Assembly (NCBI GenBank): GCA_044346175.1
Contig: JBIIZQ010000009.1
Coordinates: 12,092-76,091 of the forward strand
Length of the DNA: 64,000 nucleotides
Direction: 5' to 3'
Source: JBJTUH01 sp044346175
GTDB taxonomy: Bacteria > Cyanobacteriota > Vampirovibrionia > Vampirovibrionales > JAJTHC01
In this document: in pieces, positions 35,438 through 44,313 of the stretch
Layout: each line of letters starts with the position of its first letter
Position numbering within the stretch: position 1 is the stretch's first letter
Notes under the pieces: generated by a model
Databases searched by the model: none
What the model saw: the letters and a program-made list of their open reading frames with translations, nothing else
What the model was told of the DNA's origin: nothing
Position numbers and translations under genes: made by a program

Positions 35438-35751
35438 AAGGCTTGCAGTTAAGCCCAGTTAAATACAAGGCAACAGGGTATTCTATCTAAAAAAGGGCTA
35501 CAGCGTGTTTATGGTATGCTTCACTAGGTGATAGGTTGATGTTGCCTAGTGTCTGGTACGTGAAACATCCCATACGCATGTTTTCCAGTAACTTCTCAAG
35601 GATAACATACAATAAGGACGATTCACCAGTTGCCTGATGATTTTAAAATCGTAGGGTCTCAATATGAGTTTAAAATCATCATGACACTCTAAAAGTGTCT
35701 ATCCCCTCATTGTCATCATAGTGCTATGCTTTACGCTACCCTATCACGCTC
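35438..35751. other. Intergenic region with AT-rich inverted repeat
   Basis: 12-bp arms GATGATTTTAAA (35636-35647) and TTTAAAATCATC (35669-35680), 21-nt loop, 72 bp before rlmH. Could be a terminator of an upstream transcript or an operator; no ORF. Confidence 0.45.
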
Positions 35752-36327
35752 ATGTTTGCCAAAAAAAACAGTACGCCCCTCAAGTCAAAATCACTCATTA
35801 AATGCCCAGTCTTTGAAATTATTGCTGTTGGTACCATGAAGCAAAAGTTTTCAGGCATACAGGAAAGCATCCAAGAGTACCTGAAACGTCTTCAGCCTTA
35901 TGCTCCTACGCTCCTGACGGAAGCACCTGAAATGCCGTTACATGCGTCGATGAGTGAAGCCCATATTATGAGGGAAGAGGCTTTATGGATAGAGCGCTAC
36001 TTACGGCATAAACAGGCAAGTACGCTCATTGCCCTAAGCGAAAGAGGACACCATTACAGTAGTACCGCATGGGCGGAGGCATTGGCTCGTTGGGAGCCGA
36101 GAGTGAGTCCTGAGCAGAGTGGCAGTGAACGTTCAGGGGGAACACTCCCCCCTACCGTCTTTCTGATAGGAGGTTCCTTGGGGCTTCACCCCGAACTTAT
36201 CCAGCAAGCGACGGCTTGTGTGTCACTCTCGGCGATGACCTTTCCTCACCACTTGGCACGCCTGATATTGGTAGAGCAGCTTTATCGAGGATGCCGCATT
36301 TTAAAAGGGCATGCTTACCATCATTAA
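35752..36327 (+). CDS. rlmH: 23S rRNA (pseudouridine-1915-N3) methyltransferase
   Basis: SPOUT methyltransferase acting on helix 69 of 23S rRNA. The family C-terminus is intact: FLIGGSLGLHPE, LSAMTFPHHLARLILVEQLYRG, ending KGHAYHH. 191 residues, longer than the common 155-160, through about 20 extra N-terminal residues and a Ser/Gly-rich insert (about 118-135). The next gene on this strand is the flagellin, 586 bp on. Confidence 0.9.
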   Translation: MFAKKNSTPLKSKSLIKCPVFEIIAVGTMKQKFSGIQESIQEYLKRLQPYAPTLLTEAPEMPLHASMSEAHIMREEALWIERYLRHKQASTLIALSERGHHYSSTAWAEALARWEPRVSPEQSGSERSGGTLPPTVFLIGGSLGLHPELIQQATACVSLSAMTFPHHLARLILVEQLYRGCRILKGHAYHH

Positions 36328-36913
36328 CGTGTAGGGTGTGCAAAGCTTGCTTCAGAGTACGAGAGGGCTGATATCTGCTTGAGAGTTTTGAGCTTTTATC
36401 ATCTTAAACTCCTTCGCTTGGAGGAGATTTAAAACAAGTGACTCCATTCAAACATCTTCTCAAGCCGATACCCCATCAGGACACCAGTGTACGAAGTTAC
36501 GTTTCTCTCTTTACACTTTGTGTGTCTACTCTGTGATTTTTTAAAAGAAGGTGTTTCAAAAAAAGTGCTGGTATTTAAGTCAGCTTGTTAAGGTTGTTTC
36601 ACGAGGGTTCGTGTACGTACCACTTTTAAAGTGTGCTTTAAAGCATGTTTTTGTGTAGGTATGCTTTTACCCAGTGAAGCGATATGACAGCTTGTGCTTG
36701 AGTCTGCATGATTGCCGAAAGACTGACCATGAAAATAAGCAGGGAAAGAAGGTCATTTTTTCTTTGTCCATAGCCATTGACACTACCTGCCGAGACGCTC
36801 TTAAAAAAGGCAAGGAGAACTTTTTAATGGGCTTTAGAGACAATAAAAAATGCAAATACAGTGTATCAAGGTTTTGTAACCATATAGTTTAAACCTCAGG
36901 AGATTTTTGTAGG
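36328..36913 (+). promoter_or_regulatory. Long leader region of the flagellin gene
   Basis: 586 bp without an established gene. AGGAG (36898-36902) and a second GGA overlapping the start (AGGATG, 36911-36916) are spaced 12 bp apart, the arrangement expected for two CsrA contacts over a ribosome site. An ORF ends at 36892, 21 bp before the flagellin, and has an in-frame ATG (36827) behind AAGGAG (36812-36817): a possible 21-residue leader peptide. Confidence 0.4.
36827..36892 (+). CDS. Possible short leader peptide upstream of flagellin
   Basis: 21 codons from ATG 36827, with AAGGAG 9 bp upstream. Sequence begins MGFRDNKKCKY; basic, Cys-containing, no known family. It could be read as the tail of a 72-codon frame starting at 36674. 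Kept at low confidence as a candidate attenuation or coupling ORF. Confidence 0.3.
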   Translation: MGFRDNKKCKYSVSRFCNHIV

Positions 36914-37771
36914 ATGCCTCTTTATATCAATTTTAACCAAAGTGCGGCGGCTGGTCAAAGAAACTTAGACAGCGTCCAACGTAGTTTAGCTACATCCCAA
37001 CAAAACCTTTCATCAGGGTTTCGTATTAACCGTGCTTCAGATGATGCGGCGGGGCTTCAAATTTCTGAAAGGTTACGCTCAAATCTTAGAGGAACCCTCA
37101 AAGCTCAGGATAACGTCCAAGACGGTATCAACGTGCTGAATATTGCCGATGGTGCTTTAGGTCAAATCACTGAAAACCTCCAGCGTATGCGAGAAATCAC
37201 CGTACAAGCAGCGAACGATACGCTTGGTTCTACACAAAGAACGGCGATTATGGATGAGCTTCTACAGTTACAGCAGGATATCACCCGTATTTCTGATTCC
37301 ACCTCGTTCAATGGGGTATCTCTATTAAACGGTTCTCAAACTAACTTTTACATTCAATTGGGGTCGGGTTCCACTGCCACAAACGATGTCATTAACCTTG
37401 CTACTGTGGCGGGTGCTACCAACCCGTTTGCGGATATTGACGCTACAGCACTATCAGTTGCTTCAGCTAACCTTACGGTTGCAACCAACGCTGCTGCTTT
37501 AGCAACGATTGCAGCATTGGACACGGCAATTACCACGGTGGGTACACGCCGGTCTTTAATGGGTGCTTTAACTAATCGTTTGCAGGGGGCGTTGACTAAC
37601 TTGCAAGTAAGTTATGAAAATACAGGGGCTTCCGAAGCACGTATTCGTAACGTGGATGTGTCTCGTGAGACCACACGTTTAGCGAGCTTCCAGATTTTAC
37701 AACAGTCTGGTATCAGTATGCTCTCTCAAAGTAACCAGTCTCCTTCATCGGCACTGAGTTTACTGCGGTAA
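36914..37771 (+). CDS. Flagellin
   Basis: 285 residues. Classical N-terminal D0/D1: LDSVQRSLATSQQNLSSG, INRASDDAAGLQISERLRS and NVQDGINVLNIADGAL; C-terminal D1/D0: GASEARIRNVDVSRETTRL and a LLR end. Central domain is short and Ala/Thr-rich, so this is a minimal flagellin (about 30 kDa). Exported by the flagellar type III system; no signal peptide. A long leader with GGA motifs precedes it, and fliW and csrA occur at 46.8-48.6 kb, so post-transcriptional control is likely. Terminator follows at 37796. Confidence 0.95.
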   Translation: MPLYINFNQSAAAGQRNLDSVQRSLATSQQNLSSGFRINRASDDAAGLQISERLRSNLRGTLKAQDNVQDGINVLNIADGALGQITENLQRMREITVQAANDTLGSTQRTAIMDELLQLQQDITRISDSTSFNGVSLLNGSQTNFYIQLGSGSTATNDVINLATVAGATNPFADIDATALSVASANLTVATNAAALATIAALDTAITTVGTRRSLMGALTNRLQGALTNLQVSYENTGASEARIRNVDVSRETTRLASFQILQQSGISMLSQSNQSPSSALSLLR

Positions 37772-37795
37772 AGCGACAGACCCTCGTCCTAACGA

Positions 37796-37833
37796 GTATC
37801 CCCTTACTTCAACTTATGGAAGTAAGGGGATAC
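37796..37833. terminator. Terminator after flagellin
   Basis: Perfect 15-bp stem GTATCCCCTTACTTC (37796-37810) and GAAGTAAGGGGATAC (37819-37833), 8-nt loop, in the gap between convergent genes. Confidence 0.75.
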
Positions 37834-37847
37834 GTATCTAAATACCT

Positions 37848-39521
37848 CTAAGGGTGATAGTTGGTTTGTGTAGCCCAGGTTTTATTCGCCTCAATGTTGG
37901 CACGAAACTGTAGCATCTCTTTTACTGTAGCATCGAGTTTCTGTTGATGTGCCTCATAGAATGTATCAGGGTTGGCATCTTCAGGCTTGGTAGGGAGTGG
38001 GAGTTTCATCAGCCAAGTGATATACTGATGAGGGTCGTTCGATTCTGCTACTTGGTCCAAAGTGGTTTTAATGGTTTGAAGCGGTGCGTGTAGCTTACTG
38101 GTAGGAGGGATATTTGCCATCCGCCAATACTCTTTTGCCACATAGAAATGCGTTAACTCAGGCATGGCTTTTTCATACAATGCCATTAAATACTGAGGTA
38201 CGGTTTTAATGGTGCCTTCTTTTTGTACCCAATCAGGAATATTCAGAGGTGGCTTGAGGAATTTTGAGGTAGTAGACTTCTGCTTGGTACCATAATAGTC
38301 CGCTAAATTTTCAAGATAGTGTTTATCTTGCTTGGTAAGGACATGCTTAAAAATATCAGGATGTAACGACGAAGTTTCACGAGTACTCCCCACGTTTGTC
38401 ATAAAGAACTGATAGGCGGTTTTAACCATTTCAGGCGTTGGATGAGTACGTAATTGGGAGGTTTGAGGGTCAATGAGGTGGGTGTTCATGGTGTAATGGT
38501 TCGGGAAGTCAATATGATGCAACTCAGCACGTAGCTTTCGATACCCCAGCCCTGCTTCTACTTGGTTCATCCCAATATGAAAAGGAGAGGCAAGTTCCTG
38601 TGGATAGTTGAGTTTACTTCTTTTGAGGGCATCCAGTAACACTTGGGTGCCGAGGTGGTTTGCCCCTTTACGGTCCATTAGAATATAGCCCGTACTTTTT
38701 AAGAGTTCCTGTTGCTGTAAATTGATAATTTGATACGCATCCACAAGACCTTTGGGGGAAATATCGCCTTTTTGAAATTTCGCTCTTAAATCAAACCCAG
38801 GTTTATGCTCCATCACAATGAATCGGTAAGGCATGGTGGAGGGGTTGAGTTGCCCTTGGGCAATGGCACGACTGGTTGGGTCCTTGCCTTCCATCAGTGC
38901 TTGCCAAGCTTGCGGGTTTTGCTTTGAGGGAAGCGTTTTTTGATAGGTTAAATGGGTTAAATTGGCAATAAAAGGGAGGTTCGCTTTTTGGGCGAGTTGG
39001 CTCATACGTTGATGTTGCTCGGCACCAAGATAGTGAAATCCATCAGGGTCTTTGGCATCAGGCAACCCGAGCGTATGTTCCACCTTGGCAATAAGCTTTT
39101 TTGCCGAGGAAAGTTTTCCTTGTGTAGGGATGCTGGGGTCTGTTGCTATGGTTGTCGGCTCATACATCACAAGGTCAACAGCATTTTTAGCACTCACGTC
39201 ATGAGGGTTAATGAACCCGATGCGAGGCTGAAGTGCCATATCTAAACCCATGGGTGCTGCCGTTTGTAATAAACCTTCTGTAAACATCCCTCCTTGTGTT
39301 GTTAGAAGCTTTTGAGGTTGTTGGCTACCAAGTCGTAAGCGTGTAGTACTACGAAGCTGAAAGGTATCTTGGGGGGTGTGCATCCTAGAAGAAACTGTGG
39401 GCTGATGCAAGAAGGATACCCTTGAATCTGAGGTGGTGTGTATGCCCCCCGATTGCTGGGTGTGACGTGTCGGCGGTGTCTGTTGTGTTCTCAATAAAGA
39501 CGACAAAGAAGAAACGCTCAT
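37848..39521 (-). CDS. Kinase-fold protein of unknown target
   Basis: About 558 residues from ATG 39521; the frame allows a start up to 39605. After a Ser/Gln/Thr-rich start comes a region whose motifs align with the C-lobe of a protein-kinase fold: a hinge-like FIVMEHKPGFDLR, a catalytic loop ILMDRKGANHLG (Asp, Lys and Asn spaced as in D-x-K-x-x-N) and HHIDFPNH in the place of DFG. The N-lobe VAIK lysine was not recognised. There is no signal peptide. The rest is helical. No known family by eye. Could be a phosphotransferase, an inactive relative or a delivered effector. Confidence 0.5.
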   Translation of the reverse strand: MSVSSLSSLLRTQQTPPTRHTQQSGGIHTTSDSRVSFLHQPTVSSRMHTPQDTFQLRSTTRLRLGSQQPQKLLTTQGGMFTEGLLQTAAPMGLDMALQPRIGFINPHDVSAKNAVDLVMYEPTTIATDPSIPTQGKLSSAKKLIAKVEHTLGLPDAKDPDGFHYLGAEQHQRMSQLAQKANLPFIANLTHLTYQKTLPSKQNPQAWQALMEGKDPTSRAIAQGQLNPSTMPYRFIVMEHKPGFDLRAKFQKGDISPKGLVDAYQIINLQQQELLKSTGYILMDRKGANHLGTQVLLDALKRSKLNYPQELASPFHIGMNQVEAGLGYRKLRAELHHIDFPNHYTMNTHLIDPQTSQLRTHPTPEMVKTAYQFFMTNVGSTRETSSLHPDIFKHVLTKQDKHYLENLADYYGTKQKSTTSKFLKPPLNIPDWVQKEGTIKTVPQYLMALYEKAMPELTHFYVAKEYWRMANIPPTSKLHAPLQTIKTTLDQVAESNDPHQYITWLMKLPLPTKPEDANPDTFYEAHQQKLDATVKEMLQFRANIEANKTWATQTNYHP

Positions 39522-39912
39522 GGTAAGCATTGAAAACCCATCACTTTCTAAACAAACTGATGCCAATCCTCTCGCCTCCATCACAGTCATATCAGTGAAG
39601 CACAAGAATAAAAAGTACTCTTGAGATAAAAAGCCTCCTCAAGAGGAAAAGATAGGCATCAGGATACCTTAAAATTGTATTAAAGAACGGTACGTATCTT
39701 GATGACGTTATGGTAAGATAAGGCAGTTATCTTTACATAAAGATAAATACGTGGTTACTGTTGAATCGCTACAAGGGTTTGTATGGCGTACAAGCCCATC
39801 ATTGAACCCCTAGTGGCTTAAGGTTTAGTATAGCCACTCTCTTAAAGACGTGTCTAGTGGGGTCATTGTTACACTATGGTATAAGGCTACATCCAACCAT
39901 AAGGAGGTTATG

Positions 39913-40758
39913 ATGCACACATCAATAGAGCATTCGCAAGTTTTTACAAAGCCTGTAAAGCTTTCATCTCATTGGGTTTATCGTGCCAGTGAGTCAAGAG
40001 GGATGACGCAACTTTCTTGGCTTGAAAGCAAACACACTTTTTCATTTGGTTCGTACCATGACCCTGCTTGGCACCAATTTTCAGGATTACGGGTTATCAA
40101 TGAAGATATCGTGGCACCTCAACAAGGGTTTGGATGGCATGGGCATCAGCACATGGAAATTGTCACGTATGTATGCCAAGGTACTTTGGAGCATCAGGAT
40201 AGTCTTGGCAATACAGGCGTGTTGCATAAGGGAAGCTGGCAGTACATGCACGCAGGAAAAGGCATTGAACACCGAGAATGGAACCCTGACCCCGAACAGC
40301 CAAGCCATTTTTTGCAACTTTGGTTGTATCCCCAAGACAAAGAAGCCCACACCACGCCGCACTACCAAGATGATTTGCCCGCACACGCTTGGCTTGAGAC
40401 TGACCAATTGACGCTTAAGGCAGTGTTGTCAGGGAGTGGCGTAGCCGCTACACAGATGCACCACCAAGGCACTGTAGGTACCTTGGTGGTGTCTCCTGAG
40501 TCTTCCGTGTCACTTACAAAGGTTCATGAGACCCTTCAGCAGCACTTAAAGGGGATGGATATAACGCCTTCTAGGCTGTGGTTGCAAACCGTGCAGGGTC
40601 ATGCAGAGCTTATGCTACAAGCTCCTGAAACCTTTGAAGAAGCCACTTGCACACTCAAGGCAGGCGATGGCTTAGGTTTACCCCTTGCAGACCTTGCTCA
40701 TCTCACACTCCAAAGTGGTGAGACGGGTGGGGAATGGCTTTGGTTTGCCCTGTTGTAG
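39913..40758 (+). CDS. Pirin-family protein
   Basis: About 282 residues from ATG 39913 (ATG ATG at 39910), with AAGGAGG 5 bp upstream. Bicupin fold: HTFSFGSYHDPAWHQFSGLR and GFGWHGHQHMEIVTYV (metal His residues), then AGKGIEHREWN (His and Glu ligands). Bacterial pirins (YhaK/YhhW-like) show quercetinase activity or act as redox-responsive cofactors; the physiological role here is unknown. No neighbouring operon partner. Confidence 0.88.
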   Translation: MHTSIEHSQVFTKPVKLSSHWVYRASESRGMTQLSWLESKHTFSFGSYHDPAWHQFSGLRVINEDIVAPQQGFGWHGHQHMEIVTYVCQGTLEHQDSLGNTGVLHKGSWQYMHAGKGIEHREWNPDPEQPSHFLQLWLYPQDKEAHTTPHYQDDLPAHAWLETDQLTLKAVLSGSGVAATQMHHQGTVGTLVVSPESSVSLTKVHETLQQHLKGMDITPSRLWLQTVQGHAELMLQAPETFEEATCTLKAGDGLGLPLADLAHLTLQSGETGGEWLWFALL

Positions 40759-40837
40759 CTTAAGTACGCCAACCCTACGCCTGCAAAATATCCGAGAGCT
40801 TTAGCATCAGGGTGTTGAAGGGTTTTCTTGTCATACT

Positions 40838-41794
40838 TTACTCGTGGAGGTAGCCCCCGAAGGAAAGTAACTCTATAAACTGAAACACGCAAGCTTCAAG
40901 CCCTTCTTCAAGAGGGAGAAGGGTATCTTCAGGACGCTCATGATAAGCCACTCTGAATAGGCAAGGGAGTGTCTCGGGGTTAGAGGGTACATAGAGTGAA
41001 CCTAATTCAAACGGAAGAACATCTTGAATGTCTAAACTCCCATTGACCTGATCCATCATCTCGGCGTAGTCGCCTCGTAATACCATGAGCCTTCCAGCAA
41101 AAAACGGGGCATGGCTTTCAGACATAGGAGGCGTGCCACCTGAAAAATACTGTTTTTGCCCTGCTTCACTCACAGAGGCATCTTCTTGAGGAATCACAAG
41201 CAGGGGTTTTGTATGAGGAAACCACATGAAGGTTAACTGATGCCACGCAAAGCGTAATACGGCAACGGAACAATCAGGGTCAATATCAAGGGCGCTGTAG
41301 CTTAGAGCCTCTCCTTCGTCTGTGTCTTGAAAGGCTTCATTGAGTTGCTGTTGGGCTTGGCATAGTGTTTTGAGTAATTCACGAAAGGCTTGCTCGGTAC
41401 GACGTTGGGCAAGGCGTTGCAGACGCTGTTGCTCGGAAAGTTGGTGTGCAATTTGGATATATCGTGCTGCCTGAGTGCTTTGTTTTTCTTCAAAAAGCTG
41501 AGAAGCTTCTGAGGTAGGGTCGTCATAGCTGACATGTCCGTGCTGGGGGTCTAGCCCGTGGAGGTATTCGCTGATTTCTGTAGGTGTAAGTTCCTCAAGT
41601 TGTAAGGCAGGTGTTGGGGTGGCTGAGGTCGTACTCCGTTGACGTTGCGTACTGATGTGGAGAGGGGCTTGGCGAATATCCTGCCCGTAACCACGACTCA
41701 AACGCCCCATGGCACTTCGTAGTTCAAACCCTGAGTCCATATTGTCATCATCCGACATGGCAGAGGACCATTGCATCATGGAAAGCATCATCAT
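40838..41794 (-). CDS. Hypothetical protein with coiled coil
   Basis: 318 residues, not recognised. Starts ATG ATG ATG. Disordered first 100 residues (Asp/Ser/Thr/Gln-rich), a coiled coil at about 115-170 (LSEQQRLQRLAQRRTEQAFR), then a beta-rich C-terminal domain with FRVAYHERPEDTLLPLEEG near the end. No export signal. Its architecture (disordered head, coil, folded tail) recalls the neighbouring kinase-fold gene, but no shared motif was found. Confidence 0.5.
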   Translation of the reverse strand: MMMLSMMQWSSAMSDDDNMDSGFELRSAMGRLSRGYGQDIRQAPLHISTQRQRSTTSATPTPALQLEELTPTEISEYLHGLDPQHGHVSYDDPTSEASQLFEEKQSTQAARYIQIAHQLSEQQRLQRLAQRRTEQAFRELLKTLCQAQQQLNEAFQDTDEGEALSYSALDIDPDCSVAVLRFAWHQLTFMWFPHTKPLLVIPQEDASVSEAGQKQYFSGGTPPMSESHAPFFAGRLMVLRGDYAEMMDQVNGSLDIQDVLPFELGSLYVPSNPETLPCLFRVAYHERPEDTLLPLEEGLEACVFQFIELLSFGGYLHE

Positions 41795-41988
41795 AGTGGA
41801 AGTAAGCCTTTAAAAGACGAAGAGGATAGCACAGGCAAAGAAACACCTTCTTAGTTCAAGACCCCCAAACAGGAGGTCTGATTTTTAAGTAGTATTATCC
41901 TAATCTCTTTGCAGGAGCCGGGCATGAACTTACTTTTAAAACTCCTCCTATTGGAGGAGACGATGATGCACTATAAAAAAGAGGCTGT

Positions 41989-43158
41989 TCAAGAAGCTGA
42001 GACTGAGAGTGCTGCGGATGACGATGGCACGAGAGGGACTCGAGGATGTGGCTGTGTGAGGTCATGCCAGATGCCTTGTACAATATCTTTGCTGGTAAAG
42101 GCTAAGTTGACTTCAGGTGCCCAGTTCATGGCTTGGTATAGAATAGGGCCTAGCACAGGTAACGGACGTAATAGCGTGCCGAGGAGTTCGATACTTTTCC
42201 AGAAAATCATTTCGCATCCACCTCTCACTTGATAGTAAAGGGCTTTAAGGGGTTTGCCTTCGGCCATGGCCTCTGAGGCTTGGGCTGTCACAAGTCCCCA
42301 CTGCAAGTTAGTGAGTCGGAGTCTACCCATACGCTCAGACAAGTTGCCTAGGGCTTGCTTGACCCGTCCTTTATGCTTGAGGTTTTCCAGTAAATTCAAG
42401 ACAGGTTGTTGCTGCATGGCGTTACTTAATGAGGAGGCACGTTTAAGGATACTTGCACTTGCCTTTTGTTTGAGAAGTCGTGTAGGTTCAAAGACTTCCG
42501 CCATCTCGGAAATATTTTTAATGCCTGGTGCTTTTAGCATCCATTGCCCAAGGGTTAACACCTTTTTGTCAAAGTGCTTTACAAAAGTGGCATCTAAGGT
42601 ACCATCGGCAAACTTACTGATTTCATCGGAAAGATGGTCAAGCTTTTCAGGATGGTCTTTCAATTCTGCAAGTCCGCCTTCATGGGGGAGTGCTAACACC
42701 AAGCGGGAAAGTTGCGTAAGATGCTGGGCTTCTGCTTTTTTTGGGGTTCCCCAATGAATCAGCTTGTTGCCCATGGGGGCGCAAATATAGGGTAGTGGTA
42801 AGGTGAGTGCAAGGGTTACAGGCAGGGGTAAAGGGGTAAACGCAGCGGCAAACGGGAGGATGGTTTTTACGCCAAAACCAGAAAGAATCAGCCCTTCCCG
42901 TCCCATTTGCTCTAGGAGGGTCATGCGTTGGCGTTGCGCTTCTGCTTGGTGACGATGGGGCTTGTGGGTATGGGCATGAACCGATGGTGTCTTCTCGGTT
43001 TTTTCAACCCCTTGAAGGGTGAGGGTATCGGATGAAACCTCATGCTGTGGTTCGTTTCCCTCATGGGGGTGCGTGGCTTCACCTAAACGAAGCTTAGGTT
43101 TTAAGGTCGGCAGGTCTTTGGCGTGTAATCCATTATCGTATCGAAGCGTTACTGTCAT
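41989..43158 (-). CDS. Hypothetical protein with hydrophobic segment
   Basis: 389 residues, not recognised. His-rich polar N-terminus (HAHTHKPHRHQAEAQ), a hydrophobic region at about 100-130 (PFAAAFTPLPLPVTLALTLP), then helices of mixed charge and a final Ser/Ala-rich tail. ATG ACT start; it reads away from the unknown gene at 43460. Probably membrane-associated. The stem CTCCTCCTATTGGAGGAG near 41941 lies past its 3' end and could be its terminator. Confidence 0.5.
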   Translation of the reverse strand: MTVTLRYDNGLHAKDLPTLKPKLRLGEATHPHEGNEPQHEVSSDTLTLQGVEKTEKTPSVHAHTHKPHRHQAEAQRQRMTLLEQMGREGLILSGFGVKTILPFAAAFTPLPLPVTLALTLPLPYICAPMGNKLIHWGTPKKAEAQHLTQLSRLVLALPHEGGLAELKDHPEKLDHLSDEISKFADGTLDATFVKHFDKKVLTLGQWMLKAPGIKNISEMAEVFEPTRLLKQKASASILKRASSLSNAMQQQPVLNLLENLKHKGRVKQALGNLSERMGRLRLTNLQWGLVTAQASEAMAEGKPLKALYYQVRGGCEMIFWKSIELLGTLLRPLPVLGPILYQAMNWAPEVNLAFTSKDIVQGIWHDLTQPHPRVPLVPSSSAALSVSAS

Positions 43159-43459
43159 AAAACCTTAAACCCCTAGCCTTCAATCGTGCAAGTTTCAAAA
43201 AGTATTTTATTGAGCGTTTTTATTTGCTATAAGCCTATGGCGATAGGCTAAAGCCTTGGTGATGACACTAAGAACCCTTCACTACTGGCTATTGTAGCAA
43301 GTGCCTAAACACCCATACCTAGAAGTCAATAGACATTGCGTCTATCATATCAGATTGAAGCCACCTCAAGGTAATTTTAATCCCCTGAAGTGGTTTCTGT
43401 TACAACATTGTTACATGCACTGCGATGTACGCTTGGGTATCTATCTTATCAGGCTGAAT
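43159..43459. other. Intergenic, nothing recognised
   Basis: About 300 bp, AT-rich, no gene of note. Confidence 0.3.
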
Positions 43460-43879
43460 TTAAAAAGGCAGTTTTTGAATAAATCTGAGGAAAGGTTTTA
43501 TGATAGGGTTTGAGGCATTGATTTTACTGTCAACCTTGCCGATAGCTTCTGCGAGTGTTTGTGGGTTTAAGTACTTAGGGGCTTCTAGGATAGTTTTAGC
43601 TACTTTCGAGCTGTCATCTAACCGCCACAGCATGCCATGAGCTACGCCTTGTTTAAACAATCTTACGACACTCCTCCTAGGCACACGGTTCCCTTCAGCG
43701 GTTAATTTGGCTGCTTCAACAGGTAAGTCTCGACCAAAATAATTACGCCCGTGTGATTGTACCATACGTTTTAATGGGGTGGTTACACCTTCTTTAGCTT
43801 CTTGCTTGACTGCTCTGGAGAGTGTATGGGCTGTAGGTGGGAGTGCTTTGAGAAATGCACGACGTGTGACAGGTGCCAT
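43460..43879 (-). CDS. Hypothetical basic protein with RR motif
   Basis: 139 residues, basic, not recognised. The N-terminus VTRRAFLKALPPT fits the Tat consensus (S/T-R-R-x-F-L-K), but the next residues are only weakly hydrophobic and lack a clear A-x-A cleavage site, so Tat export is uncertain. Helical core (VVRLFKQGVAHGMLWRL). Neighbours unknown; no operon. Confidence 0.5.
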   Translation of the reverse strand: MAPVTRRAFLKALPPTAHTLSRAVKQEAKEGVTTPLKRMVQSHGRNYFGRDLPVEAAKLTAEGNRVPRRSVVRLFKQGVAHGMLWRLDDSSKVAKTILEAPKYLNPQTLAEAIGKVDSKINASNPIIKPFLRFIQKLPF

Positions 43880-44087
43880 CCGTTTTTAAGTCCTTATTTT
43901 ATGCTGATTAAAAATGCTCATTAGGGAGGTATTCTAATAAACGACTTTTAAGTGCCATAATTGATTGTTCCTATTTTCATCATTGATACACCATTTAAAG
44001 TAAATTTAAGTTTCTCATCGTAGTCCCCTCTTGCAGTAAAAGTTTTTTTTCGTTATATATAGAGATAGCTTCTAGTACTCTTGTTTT

Positions 44088-44177
44088 GGGGAGATGGCTG
44101 AGTGGTCGAAAGCGGCTTCCTGCTAAGAAGTTATAGGGCCAAAAGTTCTATCAAGGGTTCGAATCCCTTTCTCTCCG
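44088..44177 (+). tRNA. tRNA-Ser(GCT)
   Basis: Acceptor GGGGAGA pairs with TCTCTCC (44170-44176) with one G-U; anticodon loop CTGCTAA gives GCT (AGC/AGU codons); T loop TTCGAAT; long variable arm. CCA is not encoded (the following bases are CAC). Confidence 0.93.
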
Positions 44178-44180
44178 CAC

Positions 44181-44211
44181 AGCCCGTCAAGTCATTGACG
44201 GGCTGTTTTTT
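44181..44211 (+). terminator. Terminator after tRNA-Ser(GCT)
   Basis: AGCCCGTCAA (44181-44190), GTCA, TTGACGGGCT (44195-44204), then GTTTTTTG. Strong rho-independent form. Confidence 0.9.
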
Positions 44212-44313
44212 GTTTTTTTTAAGTGCTTTTGCTACACTGATGCAAGGCTTGTTGCCTTGTTCAAAACCTTTTATGACCTCTTGTTTTCTCACCATGCCAA
44301 AGGGCTTTCTATC

